Shown in pieces: positions 1 through 7,035 of a DNA stretch of 35,789 nucleotides (positions are counted from its first letter, which is position 1; every line of letters begins with the position of its first letter). The translations under genes were made by a program, and so were the position numbers. The stretch is from Vulcanimicrobiota bacterium (lineage in GTDB: Bacteria; Vulcanimicrobiota; Vulcanimicrobiia; Vulcanimicrobiales; Vulcanimicrobiaceae): NCBI GenBank assembly GCA_014305015.1, contig JACRUB010000039.1, positions 1 through 35,789 of the forward strand, in the 5' to 3' direction. The notes beneath the pieces were generated by a model that had not been told where the DNA came from, did no database searches, and saw only the letters and a list, made by a program, of their open reading frames with translations.

Positions 1-92
1 ATGCCGAGCAACGTCAAGAAGACCGGCCCGATCGCGAGCGGCCAGTTAAAACTTCGCAGCCAGCGGCGGCCGGCAAACGACAGAGTCGCCAT
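1..92 (-). CDS. rodA: RodA/FtsW-family SEDS protein, N-terminal fragment (partial)
   Basis: Only the first 30 codons lie in the window; the gene continues past the left edge. The start is ATG at 92-90, twelve bases after the minE stop. The visible N-terminus has a basic segment (GRRWLRSFNWP) followed by the beginning of a hydrophobic helix (LAIGPVFLTLLG), the usual opening of RodA: basic residues, an aspartate or asparagine, Trp-Pro, then the first membrane helix. RodA is the SEDS peptidoglycan glycosyltransferase of the elongasome in the inner membrane. The position directly after minE matches the minC-minD-minE-rodA order known from Clostridia and other lineages, and this context is the main support. 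No strong ribosome site is seen, so coupling to minE is likely. A different membrane protein cannot be excluded from 30 residues. Confidence 0.6.
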   Translation of the reverse strand, partial: MATLSFAGRRWLRSFNWPLAIGPVFLTLLG

Positions 93-104
93 GCCGGCTT
101 TGTT

Positions 105-464
105 CTACGAGGCGGGTGCTGGATTACTCGTTGCGGTTGGACGTTTCCGGCGGCGGCGCGGCCTTTTCGGCGCATCGCCTCCCCCGGGATGCGTGGGCGT
201 CTCGACTTTGGGCGGATGCATCGAGAGGATCGGAACGTTTGCCATCATTGCAATTGCGCTGTCGTGCTGCTCGAAATTGACCTCGATCTTGGTGCGATCG
301 ACCTCCACATAGCGGGAGAGCACTTCGATGAGTTCCGCCTTGAGCTTATCGACGAGCTCGGGAGCAAGCGATAAGTGATCCGAAAGGAGAACTAAGCGCA
401 GCCGTTCTTTAGCCGTCGCACTCGAGGTCTGTTTCCCGAAGAGGCGATTAAATAAATCGATCAT
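105..464 (-). CDS. minE: Cell division topological specificity factor MinE
   Basis: 119-residue MinE. It opens with the membrane-binding helix (MIDLFNRLFGK), continues with the family segment AKERLRLVLLSDH, which carries the MinD-contacting region, and then the dimerisation domain (LKAELIEVLSRYVEVD, KIEVNFEQHDS). Residues beyond about 90 form a Pro/Arg/Lys-rich tail (KRPRRRRKRP) not usual in MinE, which is commonly about 80-90 residues. MinE stimulates MinD ATPase and drives Min oscillation at the inner membrane. The ATG at 464-462 directly follows the minD2 TAA stop with no spacer, so translation is probably coupled. Together with minC and two minD genes upstream it forms a complete Min operon. 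Whether MinE acts on one or both MinD paralogues cannot be read from sequence. Confidence 0.93.
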   Translation of the reverse strand: MIDLFNRLFGKQTSSATAKERLRLVLLSDHLSLAPELVDKLKAELIEVLSRYVEVDRTKIEVNFEQHDSAIAMMANVPILSMHPPKVETPTHPGGGDAPKRPRRRRKRPTATSNPAPAS

Positions 465-1313
465 TTAGCGGCGCCCTCCGAAGAACGATCCGAGTTTAGC
501 CATGAATCCTTGAGCCTCCAGCTCGACCGTGGGCGCCGGAACGTTTTCGCCTGCAACCCTGGCGGCAATTGCGCGATAGGCGGCGCCGGTTTTTGAATCC
601 GCTCGCAGAGCGACCGGTTCGCCCTTGTTGGTTGAGATGATGACGTCCGGCTCATCCGCAATGACGCCCAGCAGCGGCAGGCGCAGAATCGAGTTGACGT
701 CTTCCACCGAGAGCATTTTGCCCTTTTGCACCAGCAGCGGACGGACGCGATTGATGATGAGCTGCGGCCGGAACTTGTTTCCCAGCAAGCCGACGACGCG
801 GTCGACGTCGCGAACGGCGGAGACTTCCGGCGTGCAGACCACGATCGCTTCGTCCGCGCCCACGACGGCGTTCGTGAAGCCCTTTTCGATGCCGGCCGGG
901 CAATCGATCAGGACGTAGTCGAACTGCTCGCAGAGCTCTTCGATGAGCTCGCGCATGGCTTCCGTATCGACATCGTCTTTCTCGCGGCTTTGCGCGGCCG
1001 CCAGCAAGAAGAGATTCTCGGAGTGCTTATCATGCACGAGCGCTTCTTGGAGCTCGACTTTTTCTTCGAGCACATCGAGCACATGATAGCGCACGCGGCT
1101 CTCCAAGCCCAGCACGATGTCGAGATTGCGTAAACCTACATCGGCATCGACCAGCGCAACGCGCGCGCCCCGGTGCGCAAGCGCCGTTCCGAGATTAGCG
1201 GTCGTGGTGGTCTTTCCGACGCCGCCTTTGCCGGACGTGATGACGATCGCCTTGCCGCGTTTTGCCGGCGGGGATTCCGCGGCGGGTTCGGGATCGACTT
1301 TAAGCTCGTGCAT
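465..1313 (-). CDS. minD: Septum site-determining ATPase MinD, second paralogue (minD2)
   Basis: 282-residue ParA/MinD-family deviant-Walker ATPase. Residues 28-35 are GKGGVGKT with the signature lysine, followed by VDADVGLRNLD, the LIDCPAGIE Walker B region and TPEVSAVRD. The C-terminus (QGFMAKLGSFFGG plus two Arg) looks like the amphipathic membrane-targeting helix of MinD. MinD dimerises on ATP, binds the membrane and recruits MinC. It carries a 17-residue acidic, Pro/Ala-rich N-terminal extension (MHELKVDPEPAAESPPAKRG) before the first beta strand, which its neighbour lacks. By eye it is about half identical to the adjacent minD1, so this is an old duplication rather than an assembly repeat. 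The ATG lies one base after the minD1 TAG stop, and its own TAA abuts minE. It could be a functional MinD, a modulatory partner in heterodimers, or a MinD adapted to another task. Confidence 0.93.
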   Translation of the reverse strand: MHELKVDPEPAAESPPAKRGKAIVITSGKGGVGKTTTTANLGTALAHRGARVALVDADVGLRNLDIVLGLESRVRYHVLDVLEEKVELQEALVHDKHSENLFLLAAAQSREKDDVDTEAMRELIEELCEQFDYVLIDCPAGIEKGFTNAVVGADEAIVVCTPEVSAVRDVDRVVGLLGNKFRPQLIINRVRPLLVQKGKMLSVEDVNSILRLPLLGVIADEPDVIISTNKGEPVALRADSKTGAAYRAIAARVAGENVPAPTVELEAQGFMAKLGSFFGGRR

Positions 1314-1314
1314 A

Positions 1315-2106
1315 CTAGCCTGCTTTCAGTCCGCCAAGTAGGCGGTCCAAGAATCCGCGTGCCTCGAGGTTGCTAAAGGGAACAATTTCGCCTTCGATCC
1401 GCCGCGCGATTTTATCGTACATAATTGCCAAACGTTTGGTGGGATCGAGCACGATCGGTTCGCCCCGGTTGGTCGTATCGATAACTTCTTCGTCATCGGG
1501 GATGATACCAAGCAACTCAGCGGAAAGAATTTCGCAGACGTCATCAACTGAGAGCATGTCGCCGGAGCGTACCATTTCTGGACGGATGCGATTGATGATA
1601 AGACGAACGGGCAGTTTCTTTTCCGAGACCTTTCCAATAACGCGGTCCGCATCGCGAATAGCGCTCACTTCCGGCGTGGTAACGATGATCGCTTCATCCG
1701 CGCCGGCGATGGCATTACGAAAACCACGTTCGATTCCGGCCGGACAGTCGATCAAGACAAAGTCCGCCATCTCTGCGAGATCGGAGATAACTCTTGCGAA
1801 TTGCTCCTCGGTGACGGAATCTTTGTCGCGCGTCTGGGCCGCCGGAAGAATCTGCAGCGATTCGAAGCGCTTATCTTTGATCAGCGCTTGCTTGAGCTGG
1901 CAGCGGCCTTCCACCACCTCGACCAAATCGAAAACAATGCGTTTCTCAAGGCCGAGCACCAAATCGAGATTGCGCAGACCAATATCGGCATCCACCAGAA
2001 TTACTCGATGCCCGCGCTTGGCGAGCGCCGCGCCGACATTGACGGTGGTCGTGGTTTTGCCGACGCCGCCTTTGCCGGAAGTCAAGACGATTTTTCGTGC
2101 GCTCAG
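1315..2106 (-). CDS. minD: Septum site-determining ATPase MinD, first paralogue (minD1), probable CTG start
   Basis: 263-residue MinD if started at CTG 2106-2104, which overlaps the minC stop as CTGA. That start gives (M)SARKIVLTS before Walker A GKGGVGKT (residues 11-18), the normal MinD N-terminus with its first beta strand. The only nearby conventional start, TTG at 2085, would begin at Thr-Ser-Gly-Lys and delete that strand. A GGGAGGG ribosome site at 2119-2113 is 6 nt before the CTG and supports it. Other motifs are VDADIGLRNLD, LIDCPAGIE and a C-terminal amphipathic helix (ARGFLDRLLGGLK). The ATPase binds the inner membrane and carries MinC to inhibit FtsZ away from midcell. It lies between minC and minD2, from which it has clearly diverged. 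I am sure of the family and moderately sure of the start codon. Confidence 0.93.
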   Translation of the reverse strand: MSARKIVLTSGKGGVGKTTTTVNVGAALAKRGHRVILVDADIGLRNLDLVLGLEKRIVFDLVEVVEGRCQLKQALIKDKRFESLQILPAAQTRDKDSVTEEQFARVISDLAEMADFVLIDCPAGIERGFRNAIAGADEAIIVTTPEVSAIRDADRVIGKVSEKKLPVRLIINRIRPEMVRSGDMLSVDDVCEILSAELLGIIPDDEEVIDTTNRGEPIVLDPTKRLAIMYDKIARRIEGEIVPFSNLEARGFLDRLLGGLKAG

Positions 2107-2927
2107 TGGACGCCCTCCCTGGAGAGTTGTTGTGCTTGATCGTGCGCGACAATGGTGATGCGGCCGTCAATGACGCACGCAACCTCCGGTGCGGCGCCCG
2201 TCTTTTTGCTGGCATCGTCAGCCGCGATAAACGTTGCGATTCGTAATTGCGTCGCCGCCAGTTCCAATGCGTACACACGCGCCGCCGCGTCACCTTGCGC
2301 GCCGGCATGCGCAACACCGCGCAGCGATCCGAACACGACGATGTCGCCGCTCGCAACGAGTTCCGAGCCGGGATTGACGTCCCCAACCACGACGAGATTG
2401 CCGACGTGATGCAGCGACTGGCCGCCGCGCACCGTGCCGACATGGTACATCGTCGTCACGACCGCGCTCTCGAGGACGGTGACGGGCGCTGCCGCGCTGC
2501 TAGCTGGGGCGGTAATGGTCACACCGGCCGGCGCCGGAGGGGTGAATTGCCTGATTGGGGCCGCCGTTCGACGGGCAGCGAGATCGGCCCGTGCCCCGGC
2601 GAAATCTGCCGCGAGAGAACGAGCGGCATCGGAAAGTTCGATTTCGCGCCGGGGCCGGTTCGCGCGCCGGCGGGCCAGCTCTTCGCCCGGAATAACCGCA
2701 GTCCGAACGCCGGCCAGGGTAACGCCGGCAACCTCGAGGACCGCTCGCAGCTGGGCCAATTCTTCTTCGGCGGGGCCCGTTTGTCCGAAAACCGCAGTGG
2801 CCGTTGAGCCGTTGTAGAAGGTAGCCCGTTCTTCGAGGCGCGCCCGCAATTCCAAAAGCGCCTCGTCGAAGGCGCGATCGGCAAACATGAGTTCCAGACC
2901 CCGGCCTTTTCCACGCACCACGCTCAT
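2103..2927 (-). CDS. minC: Septum site-determining protein MinC
   Basis: 274-residue MinC from ATG 2927-2925. The N-terminal FtsZ-inhibiting domain (about residues 1-85) includes VVRGKGRGLELMF and the family hallmark ERATFYNGSTATAVF. A variable Ala/Arg/Pro-rich linker follows, then the C-terminal beta-helix that binds MinD (about 152-265), with VRGGQSLHHVGNLVVVGDVN and SGDIVVFGSLRGVAHAGA. MinC is the division inhibitor placed by MinD. The frame stays open upstream to GTG 3101, but those 58 codons have no MinC similarity and atypical codon use, and they cover a DnaA-box sequence, so I start at 2927, with AGGAAG 11 nt upstream as ribosome site. It is first in the operon and overlaps minD1 (CTGA). 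Confidence 0.93.
   Translation of the reverse strand: MSVVRGKGRGLELMFADRAFDEALLELRARLEERATFYNGSTATAVFGQTGPAEEELAQLRAVLEVAGVTLAGVRTAVIPGEELARRRANRPRREIELSDAARSLAADFAGARADLAARRTAAPIRQFTPPAPAGVTITAPASSAAAPVTVLESAVVTTMYHVGTVRGGQSLHHVGNLVVVGDVNPGSELVASGDIVVFGSLRGVAHAGAQGDAAARVYALELAATQLRIATFIAADDASKKTGAAPEVACVIDGRITIVAHDQAQQLSREGVH
2113..2119 (-). promoter_or_regulatory. Ribosome-binding site that decides the minD1 start
   Basis: GGGAGGG on the minus strand inside the last codons of minC, 6 nt before CTG 2106-2104. It is the strongest Shine-Dalgarno match in this junction. Its distance to TTG 2085 (27 nt) is too long, so it favours the CTG start. Confidence 0.6.
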
Positions 2928-3030
2928 ACGAAGAAGCGCTTCCTTCTTAAAAGAGGCATTGCCATGCGGCGTTCCAGAGTACAGCGGGACACCCTCCGCC
3001 ATCCACAATCCCCTCACAAGTTCTTTTAGA

Positions 3031-3039
3031 TTATCCACA
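3031..3039 (+). promoter_or_regulatory. Perfect DnaA-box sequence in the minC / M48 protease gap
   Basis: TTATCCACA, identical to the consensus DnaA box, lies in the 215-bp gap between the divergent minC (start 2927) and the protease gene (start 3143). A weaker relative (CCATCCACA, 2999-3007) is 23 bp away. The match is seen directly; binding by DnaA is inference. No AT-rich unwinding region or dnaA/dnaN neighbour is visible, so this is not called an origin. Confidence 0.45.
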
Positions 3040-3118
3040 CAAAATTCACACAGCCCGTGGGTAACGGTACCACCTTTCCGGACGTTGTCTCTCATACGCA
3101 CTTTCTACTCGACATTGG

Positions 3119-3132
3119 CCCGCTGCAGCGGG
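3119..3132 (+). repeat. 14-bp perfect GC palindrome just upstream of the M48 gene ribosome site
   Basis: CCCGCTGCAGCGGG reads the same on both strands. It ends one base before AAGGA (3134-3138), the ribosome site of the gene starting at ATG 3143. As RNA it could fold into a 5-bp GC stem with a TGCA loop; as DNA it could be an operator. Function is inference. Confidence 0.5.
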
Positions 3133-3142
3133 TAAGGACTAG

Positions 3143-5188
3143 ATGAAGATGTTCCGTCGCTTGCTACCCCTTGCGCTCATCCTTGCATTTATCAGTGCCA
3201 GCATCCCGGCACCCGCGCTCGCGCTTTCTACCGAAAGCGAGATTTCGATGGGCGAATCCGCGGATATGGACATCGTCCAGGGCACCGAAGTCGAGACCGA
3301 TCCCCTGCTCAACAAATGGGTCAAGGGAATCTCGGACCGTCTCTTCCAACAGACGGCCCGCAAAGACGTGCCATACAACGTAAAAATTCTCAATACAAGC
3401 GACGTCAATGCTTTCTCAACCATGGGCGGCTTCATGTACATCAATGAAGGCGCGCTCGATTTTGCGCAGTCCGACGATGAAGTCGCCGGCGTACTCGGCC
3501 ATGAGACCGGTCATATCGAACGCCGTCACGCGGTAACGATGCAAGCGAAATCCCAGGGCATCAGTTTGTTGCTCGGAATCGTCTCGCTCTTCTCTCCGTT
3601 CGTGTATCGCTTCGGCCAGCTGATGCAGGCGGGCATCATGGCCAAATTGTCGCGCGTGGATGAGCTTCAAGCCGATCAATATGCGGTTCTCCTGATGTCG
3701 CGCGCAGGTTACGATCCCGAAGCGATGGTCTCATTCATGTCGCATCTGGGGCAGCTCGATAAATCGCGGCCGGACTTGCTTACAAAATATTTGGCGGATC
3801 ACCCAGAACCGGCTAAGCGTCTCGGGCACATTATGGGATACGAACAACTCGACCCAAAGAAAGTCTCGACGCAAACGCTGCTTGTTGAAGGCGTTCATGA
3901 TTTCGATGAGGCGCGCTATAACGTCGCCGCCATGAAGCTCAATCGCGTTCTCAAAGCCGATCCTGGGAATGCGCAAGCCTTGCTCGATCTCGGTCAGGCG
4001 CAACTCGCGCTCGGTCAAGTCGGCAAGAGCGAACAGTCGCTGGCGGAAGCCGCGCAAAAAGGCAACGCGCAAACGCGCGATCTTGCCCTTGCGCGCATGA
4101 CCTCACTGCGTGCAATGGAGAAACATCGCGTCAGCCTTACGCATCCAAATCTGCAGCCGCTGCGCGCGCAGATCTCGCAAGCGCAATCAAACCTCGATAA
4201 CGCTGCTGCAGAAATTTCAAACCGGCGCGATGCTGCTCGCGATCAGCTTAAAAACATGGGTGACCGCCTGCAGGCAGTCACGTATGAGATTCCCGATTTT
4301 AGCCGCATGAACATTCGCCAGGGCACGCGCCTTGCGGCAGTGGTAAAAAATCTGGAGAGCATGGCGCGTTCGATTGATTCCGCACTCGATCACAACGGCG
4401 TCGTGATTAAAGATACAGGCTCGCTCGAGCGCAATAAAGAGGGGGGCGTGCTCGCCGAAGGCGCGGCCATCCTGCATGAATTGCAAGCCCCGCTCAATCA
4501 AACGCCCCTCACCCCCGATGCACTCGCGCTGCTCCCCTCCTATCCACGAATGATCTCCGAACTCAATGCAAGCAACGGCGATCTCCTTCGCGGCGTCGAC
4601 GCGAGCCGCGCATCGCTGCAAATGGCCGATCTATCGCTCGGCGACTTGGATGCGTTCCTCAAACAGCTCTCGCGCGTAAACACCGACTTCATGGGCGACA
4701 TTACGGTCGTTGATTACAACGCACTCGTGCCGCTCATGCAGAAGGCCAGCGACTCGCTTGCAAAATCGGCGATCGCAGCATCGCAGGCACAGCAGCTCTT
4801 CAACATGGCTCGTTCACGACAGCTCGAGACGCGCGTTACGATGCTTGGTCTCGGCGATTCGCCGCAACGCTATGCGACGCTGCAAAATGCACTGAACGCG
4901 CGCGTCGGCATGACCGGGATCGACTATGCGGCTATGCTGCACGCCGGCCTCACACCGGGTGAGGTCGCAGCCGCCACGATCATCGCGGCGGACACGAATA
5001 CAACCCCAGGCGCCATCATTCAGGAAGCCGCCGCTTCCGGCCGCACCGTTACCGATATCGCGAACCGCCGCGGAATGCACGCCGAGGCGCTTGAGATCTT
5101 CATGGGGTTGGTATATCTGGACTACACGGACGATCCCGCCAAAGAAAACAGCGCGCCCGTGCAACAAGGAACCAATACCAACGTATAA
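3143..5188 (+). CDS. Exported M48-family zinc metalloprotease with TPR region (BepA/YfgC-like front part)
   Basis: 681 residues. Residues 1-28 form a signal peptide (MKMFRR, hydrophobic stretch, ending near ALA). The M48 catalytic region has HETGH at 120-124 and the third ligand in ELQAD (174-178), so the zinc site looks intact. TPR-like helices follow (about 256-312, with DEARYNVAAMKLNRVLKADP). The remaining ~360 residues are helical and of unknown function, much longer than the tail of BepA (about 490 residues in total). BepA-type enzymes degrade or assist misassembled outer-membrane proteins in the periplasm, and a related role is inferred here. The start has AAGGA 4 nt upstream. A DUF697 gene follows 22 nt later on the same strand and is probably cotranscribed. 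Confidence 0.85.
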   Translation: MKMFRRLLPLALILAFISASIPAPALALSTESEISMGESADMDIVQGTEVETDPLLNKWVKGISDRLFQQTARKDVPYNVKILNTSDVNAFSTMGGFMYINEGALDFAQSDDEVAGVLGHETGHIERRHAVTMQAKSQGISLLLGIVSLFSPFVYRFGQLMQAGIMAKLSRVDELQADQYAVLLMSRAGYDPEAMVSFMSHLGQLDKSRPDLLTKYLADHPEPAKRLGHIMGYEQLDPKKVSTQTLLVEGVHDFDEARYNVAAMKLNRVLKADPGNAQALLDLGQAQLALGQVGKSEQSLAEAAQKGNAQTRDLALARMTSLRAMEKHRVSLTHPNLQPLRAQISQAQSNLDNAAAEISNRRDAARDQLKNMGDRLQAVTYEIPDFSRMNIRQGTRLAAVVKNLESMARSIDSALDHNGVVIKDTGSLERNKEGGVLAEGAAILHELQAPLNQTPLTPDALALLPSYPRMISELNASNGDLLRGVDASRASLQMADLSLGDLDAFLKQLSRVNTDFMGDITVVDYNALVPLMQKASDSLAKSAIAASQAQQLFNMARSRQLETRVTMLGLGDSPQRYATLQNALNARVGMTGIDYAAMLHAGLTPGEVAAATIIAADTNTTPGAIIQEAAASGRTVTDIANRRGMHAEALEIFMGLVYLDYTDDPAKENSAPVQQGTNTNV

Positions 5189-5210
5189 CTAGCGAGTAGG
5201 AGGCCAGAAC

Positions 5211-6206
5211 ATGGCAGCGACGATGGGTGCGGCGGGCGATCTCTTTCGCCTTGTCCGAAAGGGTATCGATGTGCGCGCGGTCCAGGCGCACACGCGCAAA
5301 CCGTTCCGCTTTCTGCTCTGCGGTGACCCCGCGTACGTCGCAGACCTGCGTTCGCTGCTGCTCGCGGGGCACGAAGGCGGCGGCATCCCGATGGAAGCCG
5401 CCGCAACGCTCGAGACCATTAGCACGCAATTTACAACAGAACTACAAACCGGCGAAGCTCGCTGCATTATCTTCCTCGGACGCCGCGGCGATGTGAACTC
5501 GCAAGCGCTCACGACGCTCAAAGCCGCACGCCTCCCGATTTTCGCACTGACCATTGACGAGAGCGCGCAGCCAAGCGGCCCGGCTTCGCCGCCGGTCCCC
5601 GGCACATGGGCCGAATACACCGTGGCTGCCGTTTCTCGAGAAGCACTCAAAGGGCGCTTCTTTCCGCATCTGATTGAAGTCTGCAAAGGCGTGGAGATTG
5701 CGGTCGGACGAAACTTGCCCGCACTGCGCGAAACGGTCGCTGCAAAACTCACGCGCGATGCGGCAAACAATGCACTCAAAGTTGCGCTGGCAAGCGCCCT
5801 CGTCGATCACATCCCGGTCATCGGCATCGTGCTCGGCGCGCTTGCCTCCGCGGGTGATACCGTTGCAATTACGGGCATTCAGATGATGCTGCTTTTGCAC
5901 ATTGAAGCCGCGTACGGAAAAGACCCAGATGTGCAGCGCATGTGGCAACTCTTACCGGTCCTCGGCGGCGGATTCGGATGGCGCATGCTCGCGCGCGAAC
6001 TCTCAGGTTTCATTCCGGTTGCGGGTATCGGGATCAAAGGCGCGATTGCGTATGCCGGAACGATTGTTGTCGGCGAAGGTGTGACGTTCTACTACGAGCA
6101 CGGCCGCCACATGAGCAAGGGCCAAGCCGCCACGATCTACGAGCGCACAAAGAACGACGCGATGACGTTCGCGCGCGACCTCATCGACAAATTTAAAAAG
6201 CGCTAG
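5211..6206 (+). CDS. DUF697/YcjF-type membrane protein of unknown function
   Basis: 331 residues. The N-terminal ~150 residues form an alpha/beta-looking domain (PFRFLLCGDPAYVADLRSLL, ARCIIFLGRRGD, LPIFALTID) that resembles a nucleotide- or partner-binding fold but has no P-loop. The C-terminal half has hydrophobic segments around DHIPVIGIVLGALASAGD and LSGFIPVAGIGIKGAIAYAG, and the conserved spacing of a DUF697 domain (VQRMWQLLPVLGGGFGWR ... GEGVTFYYEHGR). Such domains occur in YcjF and at the C-terminus of some membrane GTPases, but no GTPase motif is present here. GGAGG lies 7 nt before the ATG. It follows the M48 protease gene and ends three bases from the convergent RDD gene. Function unknown; the linkage suggests an envelope role. 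Confidence 0.7.
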   Translation: MAATMGAAGDLFRLVRKGIDVRAVQAHTRKPFRFLLCGDPAYVADLRSLLLAGHEGGGIPMEAAATLETISTQFTTELQTGEARCIIFLGRRGDVNSQALTTLKAARLPIFALTIDESAQPSGPASPPVPGTWAEYTVAAVSREALKGRFFPHLIEVCKGVEIAVGRNLPALRETVAAKLTRDAANNALKVALASALVDHIPVIGIVLGALASAGDTVAITGIQMMLLLHIEAAYGKDPDVQRMWQLLPVLGGGFGWRMLARELSGFIPVAGIGIKGAIAYAGTIVVGEGVTFYYEHGRHMSKGQAATIYERTKNDAMTFARDLIDKFKKR

Positions 6207-6209
6207 TCT

Positions 6210-6944
6210 CTACAAAAAACCTTCAACACGCTCGATGAGCGTTTCGTCGTCCAGTCCCGCGAAATCAGCGCTCACTTTGGGGCGAACGATGTCCGCAATT
6301 TGCTGCGCAAGCGCAGTGCGGCGTTCCGGCAAGAGACCGGCACGGCGATCTATGAAACGTGCGATGAGTGCGCGCTCGTCTTCGCTCAGGCGCAGCAACG
6401 GACGGACGCCGGCGGCCACCGGAAGTTCGGGAAGCGCGCTGTGTGAATCGCGCACCACGATTGTCCCCGCCGCATAGTCGCCTAAGCGTTTATTTTCCAC
6501 CGACAGCAGCGACGAAATCGCGCTCATAAGATAGAAACCAACGCCAAACTCAAGCGTCCGGATCAAATTTCGAATGAGCGCGTTCATGAAATCAAGCGGA
6601 TAGCCGCCGTCGCGTACAACGCGTATGCCCAGCATGCGTTTTCCTGGCGTTTGACCGTTCCACGCAGCCTCGAACGCAATAAAGTAGCCGAAAAAAATCA
6701 GGAAGACAATGCAAATGAGGATTGCATAGCCGAGCGAGAGCGCTGCTCGTTCTTCGCTTGAAGAGAGCGCCGGTGTTTTCGGAGCATGGGCCGCAATCGC
6801 GACAATTCCCCAGAAAATCAACGAGACGAGAATCAACTGGATAATCAGATCCACTAAGACAGCAAGAAAGCGGCTGCCCAAACCGGCGAGCTCGTAAGAA
6901 AACGCGATGCTTTCAGGTGTACGAATAGCAACCGTGCGGTCCAT
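6210..6944 (-). CDS. RDD-family integral membrane protein
   Basis: 244 residues from ATG 6944; a GTG at 6971 would add nine residues. The RDD domain covers about residues 10-160. Its first helix begins GLGSRFLAVLVDLIIQ, with the conserved Arg and Asp that name the family. The middle helix segment follows, then TPGKRMLGIRVVRDGG, and the third helix region ends RLGDYAAGTIVVR. The C-terminal ~70 residues are soluble and helical. RDD proteins are often found beside MoxR/DUF58/SpoIIM genes, which occur here within 8 kb, so it probably belongs to the same membrane module; its biochemical role is not known. The gene is convergent with the DUF697 gene and divergent from the stress-type operon. Confidence 0.85.
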   Translation of the reverse strand: MDRTVAIRTPESIAFSYELAGLGSRFLAVLVDLIIQLILVSLIFWGIVAIAAHAPKTPALSSSEERAALSLGYAILICIVFLIFFGYFIAFEAAWNGQTPGKRMLGIRVVRDGGYPLDFMNALIRNLIRTLEFGVGFYLMSAISSLLSVENKRLGDYAAGTIVVRDSHSALPELPVAAGVRPLLRLSEDERALIARFIDRRAGLLPERRTALAQQIADIVRPKVSADFAGLDDETLIERVEGFL

Positions 6945-6972
6945 CGTCTTGCAAAGTGCGGTGGCGAACACA

Positions 6973-6998
6973 GGTTATCCTCGCGTAAGGCTGGGTAA
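6973..6998 (+). promoter_or_regulatory. Candidate sigma-B/sigma-F-like stress promoter
   Basis: GGTTAT (6973-6978), 14 bp, then GGGTAA (6993-6998), upstream of the gene starting at 7036. This resembles the GTTTAA-N12-14-GGGTAT class used by sigma-B/F-type factors and differs from a housekeeping promoter. The downstream genes belong to families often seen in general-stress regulons. Pattern match only; the organism's sigma factors are unknown. Confidence 0.35.
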
Positions 6999-7035
6999 GT
7001 CCTACATCCAGCTTTTCATGAGGAGTGATGCTAGC

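Noticed and set aside
465..2106. minD duplication as an assembly artefact
   Set aside because: The two copies differ throughout in protein and DNA sequence and have different N-termini, so they are not a collapsed or repeated read segment.
1370..2158. Long open frame of 262 codons on the plus strand antisense to minD1
   Set aside because: It is the shadow of a GC-rich gene; its Ser/Arg-rich translation has no domain pattern, whereas the minus strand encodes an unmistakable MinD.
3031..3039. Replication origin at the DnaA-box sequence
   Set aside because: Only one perfect box and one weak one, no AT-rich unwinding element and no dnaA, dnaN or gidA neighbour.
2928..3101. 58-codon in-frame extension upstream of minC, up to GTG 3101
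   Set aside because: No MinC-like sequence, codon use unlike the neighbours, and it covers a DnaA-box sequence and the likely promoter; ATG 2927 with AGGAAG upstream fits the family N-terminus.
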